Shown here in pieces: positions 8,579-16,498 of a DNA stretch of 53,672 bases. The notes beneath the pieces are model-generated. The model did no database searches, was not told the DNA's origin, and saw only the letters and a program-made list of their open reading frames with translations. Numbering within the stretch: position 1 is the first letter of the stretch; every line of letters starts with the position of its first letter. The translations under genes were made by a program, and so were the position numbers. This stretch comes from Alphaproteobacteria bacterium UBA998 (lineage in GTDB: Bacteria > Pseudomonadota > Alphaproteobacteria > Rickettsiales > UBA998), in assembly GCA_002291925.1 (NCBI GenBank), contig DBAY01000040.1, positions 10,151 through 63,822 on the forward strand, read 5' to 3'.

Positions 8579-9643
8579 CTAGCGCCCGGGCGATGAACGG
8601 CCGAGCGGCAGGCCCATGCCGGTCGCAAGCGTCTGGTCTCCGCCCAGTGCCGTGGCATTGAAGCGTGAAAGCCGACGCATGACGTCCCCCAGCCGGAGAT
8701 CGTTCTGCTGGCGCTGATAGCCATGCAGCCACGCCATACGCGAGGCGAGGCTGTTGCCGGCGGGCAGCGGCTCCTGACCCGGCAGCGCGCCAAGCGGGCC
8801 CTGGCCCATGAGGGACGCACCTGCCGTGTAGGCGAGGCGGGGAAGGGCGCCGTTCAGCTCGCGGTAGAGATCGGCGCGGTTGGTGGCGAGGGCGAGTTCG
8901 GCGATCTTGGTCAGCGGGGCGACGGCGAGGATGTAATAATCACGCGTGCGCGAGCCGCGGGCCATCTCCAGCGGCAGCGTGCCGTCCGAGCGCACCTGCC
9001 GCAGGCCGACGCGGGCGCTCTCGATGCCCCAGTCCACCAGCGCGGGGCGGTTCGTGGCGATCCCGCTGGCCGTGGCGGCGAGGCCCGCCCAGTAGCGGTG
9101 GTTGTTACGCGTGAAATCACGACCGGGGTTGGCGTCCATGAAGCCGCGCAATCCCTCGGCCAAGTTGGCCAGCCAGTTCTCGACCTGCGCTTTTTGATCA
9201 GGTGCCAGGGCAGGGGCCTGCCGGATCTGCAGGTAAGCCAGCGCCAGGCCGGAGACCGTCTGCCCCTGTGACAGCCAGCCCTGCTGGCTCTGCATCTGCG
9301 TCAGCGATCCTGCCTGCGCCGCCTGGGCGAGCATGGCCAGTGCCGCCTGCGCATCGGCGGGGCGCTGGCTGCGGAGGTAGCGATTGGTCTGCTGGACGAC
9401 GCATTGCAGATAGTCGCGCACGGGCTGCATGGCGGCGCGGTATGTGGCGTCCTGCTCCTCGTCCACCTGCGAATGGCTGGGGTCAGCGCGCCCGCCAACA
9501 TAGCGGCCCTGCGTCTGCAGGGTGACGGGTGGCACGGGGCCACACGCGGCGGCTTGCGCGTTTTGCGCGTTCGCCGGGCTTGCCGGGGCGTTACTCCCCA
9601 TCATTGCGAGGAAGGCCAGTTCGGGGGCGGTGGGTTTGCGCAT
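8579..9643 (-). CDS. PL5-like alginate lyase family protein
   Basis: About 354 residues from the ATG at 9643; longer in-frame starts exist at 9670 (ATG) and 9703 (TTG). An Ala-rich segment near residues 25-35 resembles a signal peptide or secretion cleavage region, suggesting periplasmic location. The core is alpha-helical and contains RNNHRYWAG, matching the catalytic Asn-Asn-His-x-x-Trp motif of PL5 mannuronate lyases such as AlgL. The family cleaves polymannuronate by beta-elimination and clears stray alginate from the periplasm. No alginate biosynthesis operon is adjacent, so the natural substrate is uncertain. It is convergent with tRNA-Ile. Confidence 0.72.
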   Translation of the reverse strand: MRKPTAPELAFLAMMGSNAPASPANAQNAQAAACGPVPPVTLQTQGRYVGGRADPSHSQVDEEQDATYRAAMQPVRDYLQCVVQQTNRYLRSQRPADAQAALAMLAQAAQAGSLTQMQSQQGWLSQGQTVSGLALAYLQIRQAPALAPDQKAQVENWLANLAEGLRGFMDANPGRDFTRNNHRYWAGLAATASGIATNRPALVDWGIESARVGLRQVRSDGTLPLEMARGSRTRDYYILAVAPLTKIAELALATNRADLYRELNGALPRLAYTAGASLMGQGPLGALPGQEPLPAGNSLASRMAWLHGYQRQQNDLRLGDVMRRLSRFNATALGGDQTLATGMGLPLGRSSPGR

Positions 9644-9835
9644 AGGGCCCACTTTAGCGCCTCCATCCATCAGGAGGCGATAAAAACGTGAGATAGTCCG
9701 CAAGGCCGCCCCTGCCGGGCGCTTCCAGCGAGGTCACACTGATAAAGCCTTGTAATAACCGGCCGCATGGACAACGGATTTTTGACACCTCCGGAGCTAG
9801 GGTCTGCCCCACAACACTCGCGACAGGAGGATTCT

Positions 9836-10105
9836 ATGGGTGGGGACCAAGTCGGTTGGATTATGGCCATCATTGTCGGCGGCGTCGCCGGCTGGCTGGC
9901 GGAAATGATGATGAAAAGCAACCAGAGTGTGTTCATGAACATCATTCTGGGCATCGTTGGTGCCATTATCGGCAATTTCATTCTCTCGGCGCTCGGCATC
10001 GGCATGGGTGGGGTGCTCGGCTACCTGATTGCCGGGTTCCTCGGTGCATGCCTGCTGATTGCCATCGGGCGCATGTTCCGCCGCAGCACGCCGCGCAGCG
10101 TCTAA
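9836..10105 (+). CDS. GlsB/YeaQ/YmgE family stress-response membrane protein
   Basis: An 89-residue, strongly hydrophobic protein with about three short membrane helices rich in Gly and Ile. Characteristic segments are AIIVGGVAGWLAEMMM, IILGIVGAIIGNFIL and GYLIAGFLGACLLI, which match the transglycosylase-associated / GlsB family. These small inner-membrane proteins are induced by general or cell-envelope stress; their biochemical role is unknown. The ATG at 9836 was chosen because CAGGAGG lies at 9824-9830. The gene is followed by an intrinsic terminator. Confidence 0.85.
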   Translation: MGGDQVGWIMAIIVGGVAGWLAEMMMKSNQSVFMNIILGIVGAIIGNFILSALGIGMGGVLGYLIAGFLGACLLIAIGRMFRRSTPRSV

Positions 10106-10123
10106 GGCGGGTTTTTGACCACG

Positions 10124-10158
10124 AAACACCCTGCTTATTCCGGGCAGGGTGTTTTTTT
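10124..10158 (+). terminator. Intrinsic terminator after the GlsB-like gene
   Basis: AACACCCTGC (10125-10134) pairs perfectly with GCAGGGTGTT (10144-10153), followed by a T-run to 10158. It lies between the GlsB-like stop codon and the DUF4385 gene and rules out a start of the latter upstream of it. Confidence 0.9.
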
Positions 10159-10165
10159 GTCGCCG

Positions 10166-10639
10166 ATGCGGCCGAGCTACCTGAATTTTGATGCGGCAGC
10201 CTATGCATGGCGGCCGGACATCGATTACCGCGCCCACCCGGAGGCCTACCGCGTCGGCAAGGGCGAGCAGGGGGTGCTGATCTGCGAGCCCTACAAGAGC
10301 GAGCTGGTGCCGCACTGGCGTTTCCGCACCCCGGACATCGCGCGCGAGAGCAGTGCTGCGCTCTACCAGATGTTTCTGGAGTATCTTGAGGCCGGGGAGT
10401 TCGTGGGGGCCGATATGGCGCGCAAGTTCCTGCAGATGGGTTTCACCCGCGCCCGGCGTTACGCCAATTACCGGGGCGGGCGCAAATACGCCAAGGGCGA
10501 TTATCATGTGCTGGAAAAAGGCACCGGCGACCCGGCAAAGGCTGAAAGCGCCGCCATCTTCTACGAGGTATGGCAACGGGCGGAGGCCCATCCTAACTAC
10601 GCTGCCCGCAAGGCGGCGTGGAAGGCCTGTCACGGGTAA
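10166..10639 (+). CDS. DUF4385 family protein
   Basis: A 157-residue soluble protein matching DUF4385: YLNFDAAAYAWRPDIDYR, VGKGEQGVLI, KSELVPHWRFRTP, GADMARKFLQMGFTRARRYANY and HPNYAARKAAW. The function of the family is unknown. It has no signal peptide or membrane helix and is rich in aromatic and basic residues. The reading frame is open from 10115, but the intrinsic terminator at 10124-10158 would lie inside such a longer gene, so the ATG at 10166 is the sensible start. No strong ribosome binding site is visible. Confidence 0.85.
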   Translation: MRPSYLNFDAAAYAWRPDIDYRAHPEAYRVGKGEQGVLICEPYKSELVPHWRFRTPDIARESSAALYQMFLEYLEAGEFVGADMARKFLQMGFTRARRYANYRGGRKYAKGDYHVLEKGTGDPAKAESAAIFYEVWQRAEAHPNYAARKAAWKACHG

Positions 10640-10729
10640 GGGGCATGCCAACCTCAACAAGAATTAAATTGCAAGTTTTGCGGCGCAGCGTAAAATACAA
10701 TCCCGTGTAAATGCCTGTCCCCGGTTGTC

Positions 10730-12922
10730 ATGGCAGGCCGCGTGTATCCTCTAAGCGATTTGAAGACATGTATGGCCCTGTGTGCCCGTAAAGAATGGCA
10801 GATCGCCCAGGTCTGCCGTGCCATCACCATTGTGCTGGTGGCTGGACTTTTCCTCTATCTCGCCGATCAGGCCTATGCGTCCTGGCTGATGCAGGATGAG
10901 GCGCGGCTGGAAAAGATTGGCTGGTTGACCTTCCTGAGCCTGCTGATGGTCTATGGCAACCTGCTCTATCAAAGCTGCATCGCCGGGCATTTCGCGCGCA
11001 TCATGGGCCACCGTCCGATCGCCGACGAAGTGCTGGTGGCCATGCATGACCGCGACCTGCCGTCGCTCGCCGTGCTGGTGCCCGCCTACAAGGAAGAGCG
11101 CGACGTGATGTGGCAGACGCTGGTCTCCGCCGCACTCTGCGACTATGGCCGCAAGGAAGTGGTGCTGCTGATCGACGATCCGCACCGCCCCAAGACCCCC
11201 GAAGATGCGCAGGCGCTGGACGCCGCGCGCGACCTGCCGGTCAGCCTGCAGCAGCGCTTTGACGCACCCGCCCGGCGCTACGCCGAGGCATTGGCCGCCT
11301 TCCGCGCCCGCCACGAGAACGGCGCGGTGACGGGCGAGGCCGAGCGCCTAGCTGCGCTCTATACCGAGGCAGCCGACTGGGTGGCTGCGCTGAAGGAAGA
11401 GTTTGTAGCTGGCCGCGGCACGCTGCCGCATGGGGATCGTTTCTTCGCCTCCTCCGTGCTGGAGCAGCTGGTGGCCCAGCACCGCGCCACGGCTCGCCAG
11501 CTGCGTGCCAGCGGGGAGGCTTTGAGCGCCCTGCATGCGGAGCGCCATTACCGCCGTCTGGCGCATATGTTTGACGTGCGCTTCCGCAGCTTCGAGCGCA
11601 AGAAATACGCCAACCTCTCCCACGAGGCCAACAAGGCGATGAACCTCAACGCCTATCTTTCCGTGATGGGCAAGCACTACGTTGAGGAGCAACGCGCCGA
11701 TGGCTGGCATCTGGTGGAAGCTACGCCGGAGCAGGCCAGCTTCAGCCCGCCCGCGGCCGAGTATCTGGTCATCATCGACGCCGACACCATCCTGCTGCCG
11801 GATTACATGCTGCGGTTGATGAATGAGATGGAGAAGCCGAAATTCGCCCATATCGGCGTCATGCAGTGCTATCCGAGCTGCTTCCCCGGCATTCCCATGG
11901 GCATCGAGCGTATGGCGGCGGCAAGCATCGACCTGCTGTTCCGCCTCAATCAGGGCCATGAGGCGCTGGGCGGCTCCTTCTGGATGGGTGCCAATTCGCT
12001 GGTGCGCCGCTCGGCGCTGGATGACATCGCCCGCACCGCCATGAGCGAGGGCAAGCCGAGCACGATCTATATTCAGGATGGCACCGTCATTGAGGATACG
12101 GAAACCACGCTGGCCCTGCTGCTGAAGGGCTGGCGCGTATTCCAGTACCCGGAGCGGCTGGCCTATTTCTCCTCGCCCCCCGATTTCGGCTCGCTGCTCA
12201 TCCAGCGCCGCCGCTGGGCGAATGGCGGCATCCTGCTCATCCCCATGCTGCTGCGCTATATCTGGCGGGCGCCCAAGAACTTGGGCCTACTGCGTGAGCT
12301 GGCCGTGCGAGTGGATTACCTCACCTGGGGCCCGGTCGGCTGCCTGACCGGTATTCTGATGATGGCGATCCATTTCGGCGATCTGATGAATTCGTCCTGG
12401 CTCATCCTGCTGCCCATGCCGTCGCTGCTGTTGCAGCTGCGCACGCTGAAGGCGGAAGGCTACCGCTACAGTGACGCGCTGCGCCTGCATGCCTTTGGCA
12501 TCATGCTCGGCCCGGTGCTGATGGGCGGGGTGCTCAAATCCTTCCAGCAGGCCCTGACCGGGCGCAAGATTCCTTTCGCCCGCACGCCGAAAGTGCCCTC
12601 GCGCACCGCGGCACCGGCGCTCTACGCCTTTATCGAGCTGATGATGCCCGTCCTGATGGGCTGGCTCACCTGGCGCTACGCCACCAGCGAAAGCTGGGCA
12701 CAGGCGAGCTTCACCTTCCTGAGTGGGCTGGGGGCCCTTTACGCACTTTTCTTCCTGATGGGTTTGCGGGCAACCTTGGAAGATCTGTTCGTGGGCATGA
12801 TTTCACCTGTCCGTTCGTGGCAGAAATCGCTTGGGGCACCGGTTTCTGAGGTTCGTATGGTAAATACTGACCCGGTTCTTCCCACAAGCGAGACTCCTTC
12901 TAATTGGATATTGGCCGAATGA
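10730..12922 (+). CDS. Membrane-bound processive family 2 glycosyltransferase
   Basis: A 730-residue protein of cellulose-synthase-like layout. Two N-terminal membrane helices (about 28-48 and 62-82) precede a cytoplasmic GT-A domain, followed by several C-terminal helices (from about residue 500). Motifs include VLVPAYKEERDV, LLIDD, IIDADT near residue 350 (metal/nucleotide Asp), an EDTET segment near 462 and the QRRRW near 492 that binds the growing chain in processive enzymes. It should extend a polysaccharide at the inner membrane; the sugar is unknown. A long helical insertion (about 165-330) separates the first Asp motif from the DxD. No PilZ domain is seen. No partner export genes are adjacent. 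Confidence 0.85.
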   Translation: MAGRVYPLSDLKTCMALCARKEWQIAQVCRAITIVLVAGLFLYLADQAYASWLMQDEARLEKIGWLTFLSLLMVYGNLLYQSCIAGHFARIMGHRPIADEVLVAMHDRDLPSLAVLVPAYKEERDVMWQTLVSAALCDYGRKEVVLLIDDPHRPKTPEDAQALDAARDLPVSLQQRFDAPARRYAEALAAFRARHENGAVTGEAERLAALYTEAADWVAALKEEFVAGRGTLPHGDRFFASSVLEQLVAQHRATARQLRASGEALSALHAERHYRRLAHMFDVRFRSFERKKYANLSHEANKAMNLNAYLSVMGKHYVEEQRADGWHLVEATPEQASFSPPAAEYLVIIDADTILLPDYMLRLMNEMEKPKFAHIGVMQCYPSCFPGIPMGIERMAAASIDLLFRLNQGHEALGGSFWMGANSLVRRSALDDIARTAMSEGKPSTIYIQDGTVIEDTETTLALLLKGWRVFQYPERLAYFSSPPDFGSLLIQRRRWANGGILLIPMLLRYIWRAPKNLGLLRELAVRVDYLTWGPVGCLTGILMMAIHFGDLMNSSWLILLPMPSLLLQLRTLKAEGYRYSDALRLHAFGIMLGPVLMGGVLKSFQQALTGRKIPFARTPKVPSRTAAPALYAFIELMMPVLMGWLTWRYATSESWAQASFTFLSGLGALYALFFLMGLRATLEDLFVGMISPVRSWQKSLGAPVSEVRMVNTDPVLPTSETPSNWILAE

Positions 12923-13007
12923 TGACAGATACGACTGAAGAATTAATAAAATTTTAACCCCCGAGAGCTAAGCTAATAATTAAGTTTAATTATATAAAGT
13001 TGCCCAC

Positions 13008-13814
13008 ATGCGCTCCTCTGGCTTTTCTCTTTTGGAACTTTCTATCGTATTGGTCATCATCGGCCTTTTGGCGGGTGGTGTTATGGTAGGCCAGGACATG
13101 GTCAAGCAGGCTGAATTACGCAGCATCCTCACAGATCTCAACAAGGTTCAAACCTCTGTCAACGCGTTCCGTGTCAAATATAACGCTTTGCCAGGAGACA
13201 TGGTCAACGCTACCGCCTATTGGGGCACGGCTACGACCTGCCCCGCCACGACTGCCGCCCCGCTCAATACACAAGCGACCTGTAATGGTAATGGCAATGG
13301 GTTGCTTGCTACAGGTGAAGGCGGTGTCACATCGCCCGAATGGTGGCTGTTCTGGGAGCATCTTGTCAATGCAGGTCTTGGAGAAGGAAGTTATACCGGT
13401 GCCAGCGTAACAGCTACAACCCAGGCGCGCCCCGGTACGAATGTTCCGGTAACCAAAATTTCAGGCGTAGGTTTGACTGCTTTTACCTTGGCGATGCCAG
13501 TAACAGATAATGCTGCCTGGTGGTTTGGTAATTATACTCTTCTCATATCTGTAGGATCAGAACAGGCAGACACGGCTGCTACCACGCCCGCCTTTAGTCC
13601 TTTGGAAGCCAGCAGCATGGATACTAAGCTGGATGACGGTCGGCCTGGAACAGGTATATTTCGCACACTGAAAAACGTTACCTGCGTTCAAGGTCTAACC
13701 GCTGCAAACGCCACAACAATCAGTCAATCCGCAGCGGTCTATGATTTGACACAACTAAACCAGGTCTGCACAGTCCTCTACAATATTGCAGGTAACCCAG
13801 GCACAGGTAATTAA
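13008..13814 (+). CDS. Type IV pilin-like / pseudopilin protein
   Basis: A 268-residue protein with a textbook class III signal: a short basic leader ending in Gly, then FSLLELSIVLVIIGLLAG, with the conserved Glu at mature position 5 and a long hydrophobic helix. Prepilin peptidase should cut after the Gly of SSG. The helix continues amphipathically (KQAELRSILTDLNKVQTSVNAFRVKYN), and the large globular part has two pairs of Cys. No pilus or type II secretion machinery is nearby. Its codons are more AT-rich than those of the flanking genes and an AT-rich leader (12945-13007) precedes it, both compatible with lateral acquisition. It ends at a strong terminator. Confidence 0.82.
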   Translation: MRSSGFSLLELSIVLVIIGLLAGGVMVGQDMVKQAELRSILTDLNKVQTSVNAFRVKYNALPGDMVNATAYWGTATTCPATTAAPLNTQATCNGNGNGLLATGEGGVTSPEWWLFWEHLVNAGLGEGSYTGASVTATTQARPGTNVPVTKISGVGLTAFTLAMPVTDNAAWWFGNYTLLISVGSEQADTAATTPAFSPLEASSMDTKLDDGRPGTGIFRTLKNVTCVQGLTAANATTISQSAAVYDLTQLNQVCTVLYNIAGNPGTGN

Positions 13815-13840
13815 AAACCGGGGCGCACGCCCCGGTTTTT
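13813..13840. terminator. Bidirectional intrinsic terminator
   Basis: CCGGGGC (13818-13824) pairs with GCCCCGG (13829-13835), flanked by A-run and T-run, so it can serve both the pilin-like gene on the plus strand and the DUF4142 gene on the minus strand. Confidence 0.9.
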
Positions 13841-13855
13841 CACATCTTCCGTACG

Positions 13856-14377
13856 TTATTTGCTCTCCGAGCGCACTTCACCAATATGGTCATTGTGCTC
13901 CTTGATCGTGTCGAGCGTGTTTTCGGCGAAATCCTTCAGCGATTCGTTCTGGCCGTTCTCCGCATAGTCGCTGAACAGGATCACCGCTTCTTCATGCGAG
14001 GTTTTTTGGGCTGCGAGGTAACGCTGGTCAAAATCCGTGCCGCTGGCGTTCTTCAGCCCGTCGAGCAGGGCCTGATGCTTGGCGTCAAGCTGCGGGGACG
14101 TGAACTGGGCGACATCGGCGCCTTCCTCCTTCAGCGTGTCCTTCAACGCGGTGGAGGCCTTGGTGTGATCATCAATCATCTGCTGGGCAAAATCCTTGAC
14201 GTCCTTGGACTGCGATTTCTGCAGCGCCAGCTTGCTCGACTGGATCTCAAACTCGCTGCTGATGGCGGCTTTCCTTGCGAAGTCCTGCGCCGGCTGTTCC
14301 AGGCGCGCCCAGGCAGCGCTGGACAGCAGGGTGGCCGCCAGCAAGGGCAGGGCGGCAAATGTCAGTGTCTTTTTCAT
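13856..14377 (-). CDS. DUF4142 family exported protein
   Basis: A 173-residue protein with a signal peptide (about 1-24, ending SSAAWA). The mature part is almost entirely helical, ferritin-like in pattern: FEIQSSKLALQKSQSKDVKDFAQQMIDDH, ALLDGLKNASGTDFDQRYL, HEEAVILFSDYA. These match DUF4142, a periplasmic family of unknown function whose members are often induced by stress. GGAGTA lies before the ATG on the minus strand. The gene is monocistronic, ending at the shared terminator at 13813-13840. Confidence 0.85.
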   Translation of the reverse strand: MKKTLTFAALPLLAATLLSSAAWARLEQPAQDFARKAAISSEFEIQSSKLALQKSQSKDVKDFAQQMIDDHTKASTALKDTLKEEGADVAQFTSPQLDAKHQALLDGLKNASGTDFDQRYLAAQKTSHEEAVILFSDYAENGQNESLKDFAENTLDTIKEHNDHIGEVRSESK

Positions 14378-14504
14378 GATGGTACTCCTTCATTGGATGA
14401 CGAATAGAAAAGACCGTAAAAGACTGCCTTTTCCTGTGCGCCATCCTAGAAATGCCAAAATAAAAGCATTGTGCTTTTTGCTTTTGTTTTTTCTTAGTCA
14501 AACC

Positions 14505-14533
14505 TTGACTTTATGGAATATTAATTGTATAAA
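14505..14533 (+). promoter_or_regulatory. Near-consensus sigma70 promoter of the cold-shock gene
   Basis: TTGACT (14505-14510), a 17-base AT-rich spacer and TATAAA (14528-14533) form an excellent promoter. The nearest downstream gene on this strand is the cold-shock gene at 14734, implying transcription from about 14540. Confidence 0.75.
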
Positions 14534-14733
14534 CGTACTCGAGTTTAGTAGTATCTCTTTGCTGAGAAGTTGGCGCTCAAGCGCTTATTTCACGGGGCTC
14601 ATGGCCCCGATTCGTTGGTATCCCTTCGTATAGTCAAAGAGTTTCGCACGGTGCATCTGTGCTTACCGAAGCTCACGAAAATGCCCGGCACGGTGCCGGG
14701 TATCATAATTGTCATACGATAAGGATCTTTCAG
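14534..14733 (+). promoter_or_regulatory. Long 5' leader of the cold-shock mRNA
   Basis: The stretch 14378-14733 contains no gene; its second half is a predicted leader of about 190 bases. CCCGGCA (14684-14690) and TGCCGGG (14694-14700) form a very stable hairpin about 33 bases before the start codon. AAGGA at 14721-14725 is the ribosome binding site. Long structured leaders regulate cspA-type genes by temperature in Escherichia coli; the same role here is inference. Confidence 0.5.
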
Positions 14734-14943
14734 ATGGCAAACGGTACGGTTAAATGGTTCAACCCGACCAAGGGTTATGGCTTCATCGCTCCCGAGCAAG
14801 GCGGCGGCGACGTGTTCGTGCATATCAGCGCGCTGGAGCGTGCCGGCGTGGACAGCCTCAATGAAGGCCAGAAAGTCAGCTACGAGCTGGCCACCAACAA
14901 AGGCAAGACCTCGGCAGTTAACCTCAAGCTGCTTGCCGCGTAA
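14734..14943 (+). CDS. CspA-family cold-shock protein
   Basis: A 69-residue single OB-fold protein: ANGTVKWFNPTKGYGFIAPE contains RNP-1 (KGYGFI), and DVFVHISALERAG contains RNP-2 (VFVHIS). It should bind single-stranded RNA or DNA and act as an RNA chaperone. Asn-Pro-Thr replaces the more usual Asn-x-x-Lys in the first loop, a minor variation. The ATG at 14734 starts exactly at the family N-terminus. It is 143 bp upstream of a co-directional RNA helicase gene; together they resemble an RNA-remodelling pair useful in the cold. Confidence 0.95.
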   Translation: MANGTVKWFNPTKGYGFIAPEQGGGDVFVHISALERAGVDSLNEGQKVSYELATNKGKTSAVNLKLLAA

Positions 14944-14961
14944 GCGGTTTTTCGCTAATCA

Positions 14962-15008
14962 CAGCGACGTTTCCCTGCGGGAGCTTCGGTTTCCGCAGGG
15001 AGGCGCTG
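14962..15008 (+). promoter_or_regulatory. Nested stem-loop between csp and helicase genes
   Basis: CCCTGCGG (14973-14980) pairs with CCGCAGGG (14993-15000), and the outer CAGCG (14962-14966) with CGCTG (15004-15008). No T-run follows, so it may be an mRNA stability or processing element, or an attenuator, between the two genes rather than a strong terminator. Confidence 0.45.
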
Positions 15009-15086
15009 ATGCACTGTAAACGGCAGCCTATGCGCGCGAGGGACATCCGGTCCCTTGTCCTTCCGGGCTGCGCATAGGAAGTTAGT

Positions 15087-16319
15087 ATGAAGACGTTTGA
15101 CGAACTCGCGCTGCCTATGGGCTTGCGCGCCTCGCTGGCCCGCATGGGCTTTTCCACTCCCACCCCGATTCAGGCCCAGTCCATTCCGCACGCGCTGGAG
15201 GGCCGCGACATTCTCGGCACCGCCCAGACCGGCAGCGGTAAGACGGGGGCGTTCGGGATTCCTCTCATCGCCCGCCTGATGACCAATTCCCGCGGCATCG
15301 CGCTCATCATGACGCCGACCCGCGAACTGGCGGCGCAGGTGATCGAGGTATTCAACAACCTGCTCGGGCCGACCAACCCCATCAAGGCGGTGCTGCTTAT
15401 CGGCGGCGAGCCGATGGGGGCGCAGACCCGCGCCCTGCGCACCCGTCCGCGCATCATCATCGGCACGCCGGGCCGCATCAACGACCATTTGGAGCAGGGC
15501 AACCTGATGCTGATGGAAACCTCCGTGCTGGTGCTCGACGAGATGGATCGAATGCTCGATATGGGCTTCGCCGCGCAGATCGACCGCATCGTGAAATTCG
15601 TCCCGAAAACGCGCCAGACCATGCTGTTCTCCGCCACGCTTCCGGCTGAGATCAAGAAGGCCGCGGACAAATACCTCAACGATCCCATCCGCGTGGCCGT
15701 CGGCGCGCCGAACGTGGCGGCCAAGAAGATCGAGCAGAAGGTGATTCGCCTGCAGCCGGATCAGAAATACAAGCAGCTGGTGAAGGAACTCGACACCCGC
15801 GCCGGCTCCATCATCGTGTTCGTCAAGACCAAGCACGGCGCGGAGAAGATGGCCGACAAGCTGCACAAGGAGCGCTTCGGCGTCGATACCATTCACGGCG
15901 ACCTCGAGCAGCGCCAGCGCGAGCGCGTGATCGCCGCCTACCGTGAGCGCCGCTTCCGCATCCTCGTGGCGACCGACATCGCGGCGCGCGGGCTGGACAT
16001 TCCGCATATCGAGCACGTCATCAATTATGACCTGCCGCATGCGCCGGAGGATTACATCCACCGCATCGGCCGCACGGCCCGCGCCGGAGCCGATGGCGCC
16101 GCCATCAGCTTCGTGACGCCGGAGGATGAGAAACGCTGGGACGCCATCGAGCGCCTGCTCAATCCCGATGCGGCCAAAACAGCGCCGGCTGCAAAGCCTG
16201 CCTTGGTGTCGACGCAGCAGGCGGCGGACACGGAGGGCGCGCCTAGCAAGCGCCGCCGTCGCCGCAGCCGTGGCGGCCGCAAGTCCCCGCAGGCCCCCTC
16301 AGCCCATATGGTGGCCTGA
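15087..16319 (+). CDS. DEAD-box-type ATP-dependent RNA helicase (RhlE-like)
   Basis: A 410-residue protein with all core motifs: Q motif (GFSTPTPIQ), motif I AQTGSGKT, Ia PTRELAAQ, GTPGR, motif II, III SAT, V ATDIAARGLD and VI HRIGRTARAG. Motif II reads DEMD rather than DEAD; the metal-binding Asp-Glu and final Asp are kept, so ATPase activity is expected. The C-terminal about 55 residues are a basic, Arg-rich tail (KRRRRRSRGGRK) that should bind RNA nonspecifically. It unwinds short RNA duplexes, likely in ribosome assembly or mRNA turnover. AGGAAGT precedes the ATG. It follows a cold-shock gene. Confidence 0.93.
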   Translation: MKTFDELALPMGLRASLARMGFSTPTPIQAQSIPHALEGRDILGTAQTGSGKTGAFGIPLIARLMTNSRGIALIMTPTRELAAQVIEVFNNLLGPTNPIKAVLLIGGEPMGAQTRALRTRPRIIIGTPGRINDHLEQGNLMLMETSVLVLDEMDRMLDMGFAAQIDRIVKFVPKTRQTMLFSATLPAEIKKAADKYLNDPIRVAVGAPNVAAKKIEQKVIRLQPDQKYKQLVKELDTRAGSIIVFVKTKHGAEKMADKLHKERFGVDTIHGDLEQRQRERVIAAYRERRFRILVATDIAARGLDIPHIEHVINYDLPHAPEDYIHRIGRTARAGADGAAISFVTPEDEKRWDAIERLLNPDAAKTAPAAKPALVSTQQAADTEGAPSKRRRRRSRGGRKSPQAPSAHMVA

Positions 16320-16420
16320 CCACGACACCAGTGCCCGCTGGCAATCGGGTCTTTCGGCGCCTGCGAGAGAGGGAAATCACGTTCCGGCGCAAGCCTTTAT
16401 GAGGCATGTCTGAATGTGCT

Positions 16421-16449
16421 AACCGGGCGTGGGAGCCGGCGCCGGTTTT
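16421..16449 (+). terminator. Possible intrinsic terminator after the helicase gene
   Basis: AACCGG (16421-16426) can pair with CCGGTT (16442-16447), reinforced by internal GC pairing, with a short T-run. It separates the helicase gene from the next ribosome binding site at 16482. The imperfect stem keeps confidence low. Confidence 0.4.
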
Positions 16450-16498
16450 ACGGAATATTTACTTCGTTTTCCTATCCTTGCAGGAGGAGAAAACGAAC

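Noticed and set aside
10115..10165. Longer DUF4385 start
   Set aside because: It would place a perfect intrinsic terminator with a T-run inside the coding sequence.
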